Assembly: GCF_023898315.1 (NCBI RefSeq)
Contig: NC_064621.1
Span: 128,338,521 to 128,402,520, forward strand
DNA from: Schistocerca nitens
Lineage: Eukaryota; Arthropoda; Insecta; Orthoptera; Acrididae
Reading direction: 5' to 3'
DNA: 64,000 nt
This document shows, piece by piece, positions 1 through 10,725 of the stretch (positions within the stretch are counted from its first letter, which is position 1; the number at the start of each line of letters is the position of its first letter). A model generated the notes under the pieces. It saw only the letters and a program-made list of their open reading frames with translations, was not told the origin of the DNA and made no database searches. A program made the translations under genes and the position numbers.

Positions 1-895
1 GAATTCTCAGCAGCTAAAACGAAGACTACCTACATTATGTGCCCATAACTATCTCCCACCAGTCCTTAAAGGTACAGGTTCTGAACCAATGGCGTGATTT
101 TTTTGTTGTTCAAAATCTACCACGAGAAACCAGCAAAACTTCAATTTCAAAAACTTTTGAATGTTTGGCTCCATAAGGTTCCCGTTATGAGCAGCGACCG
201 TGGAACATAAAATTATAAAAGTATAAAAGTAGCAACCAGTCGTGGTAACATAATTTATTTATTTTGTTGCAAATCGCTTTCCACTGATACCAGTCATCAT
301 CGGTGCGGTTTTAAAACCGATACATGCCAAAAGTAGAAGTACTGTCCTTGGCAGATTTCTATCATGATTGCTATATTCTTTATAATTTTCAATTCAAAAA
401 CCTCCTATTTCATCATTCTGTTCTTGGAAAGATCAACTTCAGTGCTCCGTTAAGCTGATGTCACATTACAGCCACCAATCAATGTTGATCTTTGCTGGTC
501 GCATGGTTTACACTAAATGTGGGCAAAGAAAAACAAGAAAAATGTGACTTCGTCCCCAAGTGACAGCGTGCCAGCGATGTAAATGCTACAATTCTTTTCT
601 AGTCTTGTTTCTGTGCATTTTGGGATGTCCAAGAGATGTCTATCTCACAAAACGTTTGACACAGACCCGATTGCCGCACCGTGCTTCGCCACATTCGACA
701 CTGCAAAACTATAACTTACAGGGCAACTTTCTCTGTCAGAGCGCAGGCCATAAAAAACACCGCTCCCCAGCTTCACTTTGCCTTTTTTAGTGGGTCCACT
801 CCCTCGGCTGATATTGTTCCGAAGTCAGTGGCTCCAGTTTCATGCAAACGATGTGTACTGTCTCAGCCTCTTTATCTGAGTCAGCTACGTACAGA
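1..895. other. No recognisable gene or repeat
   Basis: AT-rich DNA with only short overlapping open frames on both strands that resemble no protein I know. The right edge is set by the target-site duplication of the following SINE. Confidence 0.5.
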
Positions 896-906
896 TTCTC
901 AGAACA

Positions 907-1110
907 AAAAATGGTTCAAATGTCTCTGAGCACTATGGGACTTAACATCTGTGGTCATCAGTCCCATAGAACTTAGAACTACTTAAACCTAACTAACCTA
1001 AGGGCATCACACACATCCATGCCCGAGGCAGAATTCGAACCTGCGACCGTAGCGGTCACGCGGTTCCAGACTGAAGCGCGTAGAACAACCGCACGGCCAC
1101 ACCGGCCGGC
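907..1110 (-). repeat. tRNA-derived SINE, family 1
   Basis: Full-length SINE read on the minus strand: a tRNA-like head (box B 'ggttcgaattc' reverse-complemented near 1030), a middle ending 'ttaggttagttaggtttaagtagttctaag', and a tail ending in 'catttgaaccat' plus a T run. It is bounded by a perfect 11-bp target-site duplication, ttctcagaaca, at 896-906 and 1111-1121. Sister copies lie at 8290, 21852, 30081, 34471, 37837 and 51868. Such elements are transcribed by RNA polymerase III and mobilised by a LINE; both statements are family knowledge. Confidence 0.9.
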
Positions 1111-1121
1111 TTCTCAGAACA

Positions 1122-1690
1122 CACTGCCCCTTATATTTGGGACTCTGTCTCACTTGCGTTTCACTCTGAACGTTCTATCTCTCGAACTGCAGCACTTCTC
1201 AACTTGAAAGTTCTTCCGAAGTAATTATTATTACAGCATATGCTAGGTTCATTGTAGTACAATAAAGAAAGGCAAATGAAATCATCCATTGCAGTCACTG
1301 TTATCGCTTTATCCAACATGAACCGTGTGTTTACTAGATCTACGTAAGATTAATTATATTACATCGAATCTACATATTAACATTAATTAAAAGTCATAAG
1401 CCAAAGTGGCTTAACATTTTTCAATGTAAAACGTACTTACACTACTCTATTTTACAGACTCTACGATTATATTGCCAAACATCTTTACTCATAACAATAG
1501 CATGTGGGACAACGCGATACTATTCATGCATGCAAAAGCGAACTTGCGGGTTGTGCTCTCACTATCCTTTACACAATCAGACCGCCTACCTGGATAAGTT
1601 TCAGATTGTCTGCCCCATCACTTTGCGATGGTCGATACTGGTTTACCAATACAAGCAGCATTGACGAAAAGTCAGCAAAATACGTACCAC
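1122..1690. other. No recognisable gene
   Basis: AT-rich spacer between two SINEs. The open frames here are short and lack any recognisable motif. Confidence 0.5.
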
Positions 1691-1697
1691 ACAAAGG

Positions 1698-1956
1698 ACC
1701 GAGCGAGGTGGCGCAGTGGTTAGCACACTGGACTCGCATTCGGGAGGACGACGGTTCAATCCCGTCTCCGGCCATTCTGATTTAGGTTTTCCGTGATTTC
1801 CCTAAATCGTTTCAGGCGAATGCCGGGATGGTTCCTTTGAAAGGGCACGGCCGATTTCCTTCCTAATCCTTCCCTAACCCGAGCTTGCGCTCCGTCTCTA
1901 ATGACCTCGTTGTCGACGGGACGTTAAACACTAACCACCACCACCACCACCACACG
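1698..1956 (+). repeat. tRNA-derived SINE, family 3, with (CCA)n tail
   Basis: The head carries pol III-like boxes: box A 'gtggcgcagtgg' near 1709 and box B 'cggttcaatcccg' near 1752. The body 'gccgggatggttcct...gggcacggccga' is followed by 'aatgacctcgttgtcgacgg' and a (CCA)n run. A short direct repeat caaagg at 1692-1697 and 1957-1962 is the likely target-site duplication. The body is shared with the fragment at 17196, which has a different 3' tail. Confidence 0.8.
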
Positions 1957-1962
1957 CAAAGG

Positions 1963-2722
1963 CCTCATAACTACAGTCCATGGGCAGCATCTGAAAGTTA
2001 CCTAACATTCCGTCGTTCGGGATTCTTGCATGACTCGTTTGAAATATATCTAAAATTTCCTGTTAGCTGGTCATTTATCCTTAAAACACAGAATATGGCT
2101 ATCAAGTCATTATTTAATATTCCTACACTAATTATGAAACGTTACTGTCTCTCTCTGTAACAAGTTCACATCCAAAAGCAGCCAGAAGATAGTTAGTTCG
2201 ACCCGACATTGTGAACGTCCTAAACAGTCACCGACCCACGACTACTTACGAGTTAACACAGTCAGTTGTTCAATAGTCTTCTTGTATAGAATTTCTCGCC
2301 ATAATTTGCACGAACACGCCAAGGAGAATCTATTTACGACTTGAAATGTTGACACGCGAAATCTTTCAAAATAAATCGGTCACAAAGATCAAACTTCCTC
2401 AAAATACTCAACACTGAAGCCAGCTTCCATCAACTACACGAGAACCAACCAAACATGCGAATTTATTAATTTTGGTGCAAATTTGATCAGCGCGATTTAA
2501 CATAGGTGTTAACCAGAAGACTGCTCCCGGGGGACTATCTCGACTCATAGATGTGATGAGCAATGCCCTACTCAGACGCGCGCGAAATGCTGCATACTTA
2601 TTGGCTGGTACGTTGAGCAGCCAATCAGATTATTTCGAGCACTTCTATACGCGCGGTATATCTAATGTCAGCAATCAGATTACCAGAAGTAATTTAGCCT
2701 AGAAATCTTATAATTCCGAAAC
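1963..2722. other. No recognisable gene
   Basis: Spacer between a SINE and a Tc1 copy. I see no protein similarity and no clear repeat boundary. Confidence 0.5.
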
Positions 2723-2724
2723 TA

Positions 2725-3739
2725 CACTACTGGCCATTAAAATTGCTACACCACGAAGATGGATCCCAACGGCCTCGTATCACTAGCAGTCGAAATGACA
2801 GGCATCTTATCCGCATGGCTGTAACGGATCGTGCAGCCACGTCTCGATCCCTGAGTCAACAGATGGGGACGTTTGCAAGACAACAACCATCTGCACGAAC
2901 AGTTCTACGACGTTTGCAGCAGCATGGACTATCAGCTCGGAGACCATGGCTGCGGTTACCCTTGACGCTGCATCACAGACAGGAGTGCCTGCGATGGTGT
3001 ACTCAACGACGAACCGGGTTGCACGAATGTCAAAACGTCATTTTTTCGGATGAATCCATGTTCTGTTTACAGCTTCATGATGGTCGCATACGTTTTTGGC
3101 CTCATCGCGGTGAACGCACATTGGAAGCGTTTATCCCCATGCTGGCGTATCACCCGGCGTGATGGTATGGGGTGCTATTGGTTACACGTCTCGGTCACCT
3201 CTTGTTCACATCGACGGCACTTTGAACAGTGGACGTTACATTTCAGATGTGTTACGACCCGTGGTTCTACCCTTCATTCGATCCCTGCGAAACGCTACAT
3301 TTCAGCAGGATAATGCACGACCGCATGTTGCAGGTCCTCCACGGCCTTTCTGGATACAGAAAATGTTCGACTGTTGCCCTGGGCAGCACATTCTCCAGAT
3401 CTCTCACCAATTGAAAATGTCTGGTCAATGGTGGCCGAGCAACTGGTGCGTCACAATACGCCAGTCACTACTCTTGACGAACTGTGGTATCGTGTTGAAG
3501 CTGCATGGGCAGCTGTACCTGTATACGCCATCCAAGCTCTGTTTGACAATGCCCAGGCGTATCAAGGCCGTTATTACGGCCAGAGGTTGTTGTTCTGGGT
3601 ACTGATTTCTCAGAATCTATGCACCCAAATCGCGTGAAAATGTAATCACATGTCAGTTGTAGTATAATATATTTGGCCAATGAATACCCGTTATCATCTG
3701 CATTTCCTCTTGGTGTAGCAATTTTAATGGCCAGTAGTG
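2725..3739 (+). mobile_element. Tc1-like element, family B, internally deleted copy
   Basis: Terminal inverted repeats begin 'cactactggccattaaaatt' at both ends, flanked by TA at 2723-2724 and 3740-3741. Compared with the longer copy at 12428-13812, about 380 bp are missing just inside the left repeat: the repeat runs straight into 'ggatcccaacggcctcg', which lies near 12845 in the other copy. The promoter region and the transposase start are therefore gone, so this copy cannot move by itself. Confidence 0.92.
2760..3605 (+). pseudogene. Tc1-like transposase pseudogene (family B, N-terminus deleted)
   Basis: Tc1-like transposases cut and join their element's DNA at TA sites through a DDE triad. 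Here the C-terminal part of the second helix-turn-helix (2761-2950) is followed by the catalytic core. Visible motifs are FSDES near 3045, FQQDNARPHVA near 3300 and SPDLSPIENVW near 3394. In the more regular parts of the family the second D and the E are 34 residues apart. The pieces lie in different frames: a break near 3160 separates the FSDES part from the MMVWGAIGYT part, and another near 3340 separates the NARPH part from the SPIEN part. Because the N-terminal DNA-binding domain is deleted, this is a relic. Confidence is high for the family and for the loss of function. Confidence 0.9.
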
Positions 3740-3741
3740 TA

Positions 3742-4462
3742 AATACTGTTTAATGAAAACAAATACGATGCATTTACACAAAATAAACTACTAAAAAATA
3801 TAATACCCAACGCCCTTCTGGCTGCCGCGTTCAAAATCAGGCTCTCTCGGTTACACGTCACTAATTCCCATATCACACAACAACTTCCTCAGGCATAAAT
3901 TTACAGAGTTTTAATACAATATTACATTTTCCCTTTACGTATGTCCTCCATTCGCTCTCTTAGTCTCTCCAACAAACACACAACCAAAACACGATGAAAT
4001 AATAATTTTCAAAAGCACTTTTTTATTATGTCAAAAATCTGTGGTAATGAAATGAAAGAAAACATCATAAAATTTGATTGTATGACCTTATACTATAGAT
4101 GAATACCTTACACTGCCTAACCCAGTTTTACAATGCCAGCACGATTATTATGTGTTTTAGGTAAAAGTTTATATCTTCGGTAGTGTGGAAGTTAGCGGTT
4201 TGAAATTTTAACAGTATGGTAGTGTTATCCATAGAACGTGGTACACAAAATATGAAAAGGTTGATTAATATTTAACAGCACTTCTTCATGTTCGTAGAGA
4301 GTTTGTGTAACATACTCCTATATTGCACGTAGCGTTAAGCAAGTACACTGCTCTCCCGGCCCAATAACCAGCGTCAGCTGTGCCAGCGTGGGAACTAAAA
4401 TCCGCTCTCCTCCCAGCTCCACCGCAAGCTACGCTTTCAGTGCAAGACGACAACTCGTAATA
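3742..4462. other. No recognisable gene
   Basis: AT-rich spacer between two Tc1 copies (families B and A). Nothing in it resembles a known protein or repeat. Confidence 0.5.
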
Positions 4463-4464
4463 TA

Positions 4465-5887
4465 CACTCCTGGAAATTGAAATAAGAACACCGTGAATTC
4501 ATTGTCCCAGGAAGGGGAAACTTTATTGACACATTCCTGGGGTCAGATACATCACATGATCACACTGACAGAACCACAGGCACATAGACACAGGCAACAG
4601 AGCATGCACAATGTCGGCACTAGTACAGTGTATATCCACCTTTCGCAGCAATGCAGGCTGCTATTCTGCCATGGAGACGATCGTAGAGATGCTGGATGTA
4701 GTCCTGTGGAACGGCTTTCCATGCCATTTCCACCTGGCGCCTCAGTTGGACCAGCGTTCGTGCTGGACGTGCAGGCCGCGTGAGACGACGCTTTATCCAG
4801 TCCCAAACATGCTCAATGGGGGACAGATCCGGAGATCTTGCTGGCCAGGGTAGTTGACTTACACCTTCTAGAGCACGTTGGGTGGCACGGGATACATGTG
4901 GACGTGCATTGTCCTGTTGGAACAGCAAGTTCCCTTGCCGGTCTAGGAATGGTAGAACGATGGGTTCGATGACGGTTTGGATGTACCGTGCACTATTCAG
5001 TGTCCCCTCGACGATCACCAGTGGTGTACGGCCAGTGTAGGACATCGCTCCCCACACCATGATGCCGGGTGTTGGCCCTGTGTGCCTCGGTCGTATGCAG
5101 TCCTGATTGTGGCGCTCACCTGCACGGCGCCAAACACGCATACGACCATCATTGGCACCAAGGCAGAAGCGACTCTCGTCGCTGAAGACGACACGTCTCC
5201 ATTCGTCCCTCCATTCACGCCTGTCGTGACACCACTGGAGGCGGGCTGCACGATGTTGGGGCATGAGCGGAAGACGGCCTAACGGTATGCGGGACCGTAG
5301 CCCAGCTTCATGGAGACGGTTGCGAATGGTCCTCGCCGATACCCCAGGAGCAACAGTGTCCCTAATTTGCTGGGAAGTGGCGGTGCGGTCCCCCTACGGC
5401 ACTGCGTAGGATCCTACGGTCTTGGCGTGCATCCGTGCGTCGCTGCGGTCCGGTCCCAGGTCGACGGGCACGTGCACCTTCCGCCGACCACTGGCGACAA
5501 CATCGATGTACTGTGGAGACCTCACGCCCCACGTGTTGAGCAATTCGGCGGTACGTCCACCCGGCCTCCCACATGCCCACTATATGCCCTCGCTCAAAGT
5601 CCGTCAACTGCACATACGGTTCACGTCCACGCTGTCGCGGCATGCTACCAGTGTTAAAGACTGCGATGGAGCTCCGTATGCCATGGCAAACTGGCTGACA
5701 CTGACGGCGGCGGTGCACAAATGCTGCGCAGCTAGCGCCATTCGACGGCCAACACCGCGGTTCCTGGTGTGTCCGCTGTGTCGTGCGTGTGATCATTGCT
5801 TGTACAGCCCTCTCGCAGTGTCCGGAGCAAGTATGGTGGGTCTGACACACCGGTGTCAATGTGTTCTTTTTTCCATTTCCAGGAGTG
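4465..5887 (-). mobile_element. Tc1-like element, family A, copy 1
   Basis: A 1,423-bp element with inverted ends starting 'cactcctggaaat' and TA at 4463-4464 and 5888-5889. It is nearly identical to the copies at 18560, 25196 and 50010. It reads on the minus strand. Confidence 0.95.
4620..5643 (-). pseudogene. Tc1-like transposase (family A), single frameshift
   Basis: Homologous along its whole length to the intact 340-aa transposase at 25440-26462. The start is the ATG at 5643 (MPRQRGREPY). The N-terminal paired-like DNA-binding half reads to about 5362. A run of five C near 5390 (four C in the sister copies) shifts the frame, so the catalytic half appears as a separate frame from about 5300 down to 4620. 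That half keeps VVFSDES, FQQDNARPHVS and SPIEHVWD. Only this one extra base separates the copy from an open frame, which suggests recent insertion. I infer that it is inactive. Confidence 0.9.
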
Positions 5888-6104
5888 TATGCAACTTTAC
5901 AAACACAGTAAAAAATGTACGTAGTTCCAGAAATAAACACATATTTGACTTCAAAACCACAGCAATTTGTAACGCGAATATTAATAACACAGAAAAATAT
6001 TTACATTTACATACATACATAACTAAGAAGACATGGCCGGATATCAAGACAACTTCGTACTAGAACACGTGAACAGCGGGTATGTAAATGATCAGGACTG
6101 CAAT

Positions 6105-6653
6105 CACTTGTGACATGTAGGTGACCACTGGAATGTATTACCGTTGTACTCTTTTTTAGACTTTGCCAACAATTCGTTGTCACCTCGGTGAGATCGGGTG
6201 CTCCGCCAATGGTCCGTGTCTTCCCAAGACGCGGAATACTGACAGAACACCCTATCACACCGAGAAGTGTTCGTTTTGTTAGTGTTTAGTGCTACCAGGC
6301 CAGGTAGCGATTTGTAAGGGGAATGAATAGCGTCAGATGTTGAGTGATCACTGTAGAGGACATGGGATGATGAATACTCATGTGAGGCAGTGTTATCAGC
6401 ACCCCATAGAATTTGAAACGGACTTCGTTGTGGGCCTCCACTCGGCCGGCTGGTAAATCGTGCAATATCCAAATTTTTGGAGCATTGGGACGTTGTAGTG
6501 GACCGACGTTAGTCTGCATGGCAATGCCAAGCATACTCGTTGCCAGCGTTATGGTCGACCACGTCCCTACTACAAGGAAAGACCGCCATATTTTACACCA
6601 AGCACGTCCTGACGCCTTCACATTGGCGCCTACCATCTGAGAGCAAGTAACTG
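6105..6653 (+). pseudogene. Tc1-like transposase fragment, family D, N-terminal part
   Basis: The stretch 6408-6650 translates, with stops, to an N-terminal helix-turn-helix of a Tc1-like transposase (EFETDFVVGLHSAGW). The likely continuation of the same copy is at 8828-9165 and 10383-10725. The left boundary is uncertain, as I could not find the terminal repeat. Stop codons such as the TAA after HSAGW show that it is dead. Confidence 0.6.
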
Positions 6654-7115
6654 ATTTTGTAATTGAACTGGTCAATGCTCCTGTTTTGTATCACATAGTA
6701 TAATACGATATTCACGTTAAATTCATGACATGATCCAATAAAATAAAAATTGTAAATATAAAAACCAAAATTATCCTCATTTAATTTCATAAATTGAACT
6801 AATATATAAAAATAACACAAGGTTTATTACCAGACTGCTTTGAAATTGTAATTACAATTTGATATTATTGTCGTGTTTCGTACAGAATGACTTACTCTGA
6901 AAAAGTTTGACAAGCAGTAGTAAAGTGTATAATTCTCCTTAGATCTAAGGTATCGATGCACTTTATGAGCGCTATAATGTAACTCCATGTGTCTTTGTGT
7001 TTGATTCGTGTCCAACCAGCTGTTGGAGTCAGTCAGTAATTGAAGAATGAGATGGAATTTGGTGTGAACTGTTGGACTGTAATCATAGAATGAAGTCTTT
7101 CACGGCAGGTTTTGT
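6654..7115. other. AT-rich DNA inside the insertion that splits family D
   Basis: Lies between the family D N-terminal fragment and the left arm of the Penelope-like element. It holds no recognisable coding sequence and probably belongs to the same inserted block. Confidence 0.4.
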
Positions 7116-7255
7116 CATCACTTAACACTTCCGGGCTGAGATGCCGTGGTCCCTACATAAAACTCTCCACTGGCGTTTCGCCTTCGATTGCGGAAGGCAT
7201 CCTCCGAGGACGAGCGGCGAATTGCAATGAGAGCGCGAGTGAGAGCCATATATAC
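7116..7255 (+). repeat. Left inverted arm of the Penelope-like element
   Basis: Starts 'catcacttaacacttccggg' and ends in 'gagtgagagccatatata'. Its reverse complement recurs at 8145-8289. Confidence 0.85.
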
Positions 7256-7257
7256 TA

Positions 7258-8027
7258 TGGAAAAGGAAATCGGTGGTCACCTGAACTTCTTAGATGTGAC
7301 TGTAATCAAACTAGTGGACGGATCATTGGTTCATAAGGTTTTCAGAAAAGACACACACACTGATCGTTATCTTCAGAAAGATTCTAACCACCACCCAAGT
7401 CATAAAAGAGGGGTGATTAAAACATTAACAGACAGGGCGCTCAAAATATGTGAACCAGCTCACTTAGATGATGAGATTGAACACCTTCGAGCGACCTTCA
7501 AGAAGAATGGGTATTCCAACAGAGAGATAGATCGAGCACTACGCCCTAGACTGACAACCAAGACGGACGAGGATCGACACCAACCCAAGGGGAAAGTGTT
7601 CTTCCCATTTATCAATAAGGTCACTGATCGTACTGGAAAAATTTAAAGCAAGTAGGATGTGGAAACTGTCTTCAGACTCAGCACGAAAATAAAAGAATGT
7701 TTAAGATCCGCAAAAGATAAACGACATCCTCTAGCTACACCAGATGTCTATAAAAGTCCGTGCAGTTTTGGAAAGGTCTATATAGGTACAACAAAAAGAA
7801 GCGTCAACACCCGTCTGGGTGAACATAAAAGGAACTGCCGCTTCAGACATATTGATAAATCGGATGTGTTTCAGGTAGGTGATCATGAAATAAAGTTTAG
7901 TGAGACGACCGTCATAGCAAAGACGTCGCATTATTATGCGCGAATGTACAGAGAGGCTATTGAGATTACCAAACACTGCAATAATTTTAATAGAAAAGAT
8001 GAAGGCATTAAGCTGGATAAGATATAG
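7258..8027 (+). pseudogene. Penelope-like element polyprotein: end of RT and GIY-YIG endonuclease
   Basis: The first part (7258-7646) reads MEKEIGGHLNFLDVTV, matching the C-terminal side of Penelope-like reverse transcriptase. The second part (7659-8027, different frame) carries the endonuclease: VYKSPCS and VYIGTTKRSVNTRLGEHKR hold the GIY- and YIG-like motifs, the arginine and the conserved glutamate-histidine. The frame shift lies near 7646-7659. Fingers and palm of the reverse transcriptase are missing, so the copy is 5'-truncated. In the family this enzyme nicks target DNA to prime reverse transcription; here it cannot be made. Confidence 0.85.
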
Positions 8028-8144
8028 ATGTCAACATTGCAGCAACAGTGGGACAATCGATTAATTTCAATTGAGAAAGTTGGCAATATCAGAGATCATA
8101 GCACAGCCGACGTCACCTGATTGACAGCGGCGCCCTCTGGATGG

Positions 8145-8289
8145 CTTATATATATACGGTGCTCACTCGCGCTCTCGTTGCAGTTCGCCGCTTGTCCTCG
8201 GAGGAAGCCTTCAGCAGTCGAAGGCGAAACGTCAGGGGAGAGTTTTATGTATGGACCACGGTATCTCAGCCCGGAAGTGTTAAGTGATG
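8145..8289 (-). repeat. Right inverted arm of the Penelope-like element
   Basis: Reverse complement of 7116-7255 at about 90% identity. Its outer end is also one copy of the target duplication of the SINE that follows. Confidence 0.85.
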
Positions 8290-8435
8290 GTTCAAGTGGC
8301 TCTAAGCACTATGGGACTTATTACAGAGGTCATCAGTCCCCTAGACTTAGAACTACTTAAACCTAACTAAGAAGAACATCACACACATCCATGCCCGAGG
8401 CAGGATTCGAACCTGCGACCGTAGCAGCTGCGGGA
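8290..8435 (-). repeat. SINE family 1, head truncated
   Basis: Tail, middle and box B ('ggattcgaacctgcgaccgt' on the plus strand) are present. The outer half of the tRNA-like head is missing. A perfect 12-bp target duplication, tgttaagtgatg, lies at 8278-8289 and 8436-8447. The SINE therefore landed at the very end of the Penelope arm. Confidence 0.92.
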
Positions 8436-8447
8436 TGTTAAGTGATG

Positions 8448-8827
8448 TTAGACTGTACATTCATTTGGTTTTATTCTGGTAAAGGTTTTGTCAATTATTT
8501 TATTATGACGGAAGTTTACTTTGTGGAATCTTGTGGAAATATAACTGATATGAATAAAATAAAACAAGGGATGAAGAAGCGGTGCCAAAATTCTATTGTT
8601 AAGCTCGAACATTTCCATGAGACACGAGCGCTGTTCTTTGACAGCGAGCGACAATACATTTTGTGCCAGATATTCATCAAGCAGCAGCATGAAACAGATA
8701 TTGCGCACTTATCTTTCTCGCCTAAGATATAGCTGCACATACTTATCAATGTTAGATAAAATTGTGCACTTGCTATTAACTTCATTTTTCCGACAATTTA
8801 TGTTGGCAGTACACAGTACGGCGTCTC
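8448..8827. other. No recognisable gene
   Basis: Remainder of the inserted block between the SINE and the next family D fragment. Short overlapping open frames on both strands have no recognisable motif. Confidence 0.4.
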
Positions 8828-9165
8828 GACTCTCTGTAACATTCTGTGCCATGCTGCACCCTTGGTCAGAGACTTGCAGCAGGCGGACTAGGAAACTATT
8901 GTGCCTCGTGTAGTCTGCCGTTAACACCACAACACAAATGGCTGCGTTTGGTGTGGTGCTATGGCCCAGAAGCAATGACTGCTGATAAATGGCGTCACGT
9001 TGTGTTCAGCGACGAATCACCATCGTTGGTGAGTAAAGTGGCGACCTGGACAGAAGTCCCATTTCTCCAGTGTCTCGAAGAAACACAGCGGAGGTACTCC
9101 TGACGTAATGATATGGGAACCATCCCCCCTCTTGCATTACCTGTCATGTGACAATACAGTGATAC
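8828..9165 (+). pseudogene. Tc1-like transposase fragment, family D, central part
   Basis: Translates to SLPLTPQHKWLRLVWCYGPE followed by VVFSDES, a Tc1-like linker and the first catalytic aspartate. It breaks off at 9165, where a family C copy has inserted at TA, and resumes at 10383. Frame damage follows SDES. Confidence 0.75.
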
Positions 9166-9167
9166 TA

Positions 9168-10382
9168 CACTGAAGAGACAAAGAAGCTGGTACACCAGTC
9201 TAATATCGTCTAGGATCCCCGCAAGCACGTAAAATTGCCGCAACACGACGCGGCATGGACTCGACTAATGTCTGAAGTAATGCTGGAGGGAAATGACACC
9301 TTGGATCCTACAGGGCTATCCATAAATCCGTAAGAGAAGCAGGCGGTGGAGATCTCTTCTGAACAGCACGTTGCAAGGTACGGCAGATATGCTCAATAAT
9401 ATTCATGTCTGGAAAGTCTGGTGGCCAGGGGAAGTGTTGAAGCTCAGAGGAGTGTTCCTTGACTCACTCTGTAGTAATTCTGGACGTGGGCGCTGTCACA
9501 TTGTCCTATTGGAATTTCCCAAGTCCATCGGAATGCACAATCGACATGAATGCATGCAGATGGACAGACTCGGTGTTTATGTACGTGTCACCTGTCAGAG
9601 TCGTGCCAAGATGTATAAGCACCCCGTATCACTCCAACTGCATACACCCCACACCATTATAGAGTCTCCGCCAGCTTGAACAGCCCGTGCTGACATGCGG
9701 AGTTCATACATTCATGATGCTGTCTCCATACCCGTAGACGTACATCCGCTCGATACAATTTGAAACGAGACTCGTCCGACAAGGCAACATGTTTCCAGTC
9801 ATCAACAGTTCAATGTCGGTGTTGACGGCCACAGGCGAGGCATAAAGCTTTGTGTCGCGCAGTCATCAAGGGAACACGAGTGGGCCTTCGGCTCCAAAAG
9901 CCCCTCTCGATGATGTTTCGTTCAGTGATTCCCACGCTAACACTTGTTGATGATCCGGCACTGATATCTGCTTCAACTTATGGAGGTGTTGCAGTTCTAT
10001 CATGTTGAACGGTTTCCTTCAGTCGTCGTTGGTCCCGTTCTTGCAGGATCTTTCTTCGGCCGCAGCGATGTCGGAGAATTAGTTTTTTACCGGATTCCTG
10101 ATATTCACAGTTCACTCGTGAAATGGTCATACGGGAAAATCCCCACTTCATCACTGCCTCGAAGATGCTGTGCCCAACGCTCATGCGCCGAGTATAGCAC
10201 CATGTTCAAACTCACTTAAATCTTGATAACCTGCCATTGTAGTAGCGGTAACGATCTAATAGCTGTGCCAGACACTTGCTGTCTTATACAGGCGTTGCGA
10301 GTCGCAGCGCCGTATTGTGTCTTTTTGCATATATCTGTATTTGAATACGCATGCCTATACCAGTTTGTTTTGCGCAAAAGTG
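9168..10382 (-). mobile_element. Tc1-like element, family C, copy 1
   Basis: A 1,215-bp element. The left end reads 'cactgaagagacaaagaagc' and the right end, reversed, 'cacttttgcgcaaaacaaac'. The flanking TA is at 9166-9167 and 10383-10384. It lies in family D transposase sequence, whose reading continues across the TA (see 8828 and 10383). Confidence 0.88.
9200..10237 (-). pseudogene. Tc1-like transposase (family C), many stops
   Basis: Starts at the ATG at 10237 (MAGYQDLSEFEHG) and ends at a stop near 9200 after DPRRY. The helix-turn-helix region, the first-D motif SDES near 9775, GDTYIN near 9590, FQ*DN near 9510 and NIIEH near 9400 can all be followed. A stop replaces the glutamine just before the second catalytic aspartate, and several further stops and frameshifts are scattered through it. 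It is a relic, older than the family A copies by its level of damage. Confidence 0.85.
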
Positions 10383-10725
10383 TATGTTTCAACACGACTT
10401 TGCTCATTCACCCTTGAGACAGGTCTCTAAGAACTGTTTGTGTGATGTTGAATTGCTCCTGTGGCCAGAAAGATCCCCGACAGTGCAGCTCGGATGTCAA
10501 ATTCCTCTCAGAGCGAGTATCAATGTCAAGGACCAGTTACTAAACCTGTGCACCACCTCGTCTCAGGAGAAGGTAGAGTGGCCTTACGACATCCTTCTCA
10601 GCAGATACAGAGCATAGATTGAGGCCTAACGAAATAGATCGTTCTGATAACTGGGGTTACACTGCCAAGTAATCACTGAAAATACATCACGGTTCCTCTC
10701 AACGCTTCAAGTTCCATTTTTTTTT
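10383..10725 (+). pseudogene. Tc1-like transposase fragment, family D, C-terminal part
   Basis: Begins at the TA where family C inserted. It reads FQHDFAHSP, the equivalent of FQQDNARPH, then LLWPERSP, then a degraded C-terminus. The aspartate survives but the motif around it is eroded. The right boundary is approximate. Confidence 0.65.

Larger units (their letters stand above)
7116..8289 (+). mobile_element. Penelope-like retroelement, 5'-truncated, with inverted terminal repeats
   Basis: A 1.17-kb block with inverted arms of about 140 bp at 7116-7255 and 8145-8289, roughly 90% identical. Between them is a coding remnant with the GIY-YIG endonuclease typical of Penelope-like elements. These elements often keep an inverted copy of their terminal repeat upstream of a truncated body; that is family knowledge. 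The arrangement here fits it. Confidence 0.82.

Noticed and set aside
1000..1110. tRNA gene suggested by box A and box B sequences
   Set aside because: The cloverleaf is degraded, and the sequence continues into a SINE body and tail with a target duplication. The same holds for the other tRNA-like heads.
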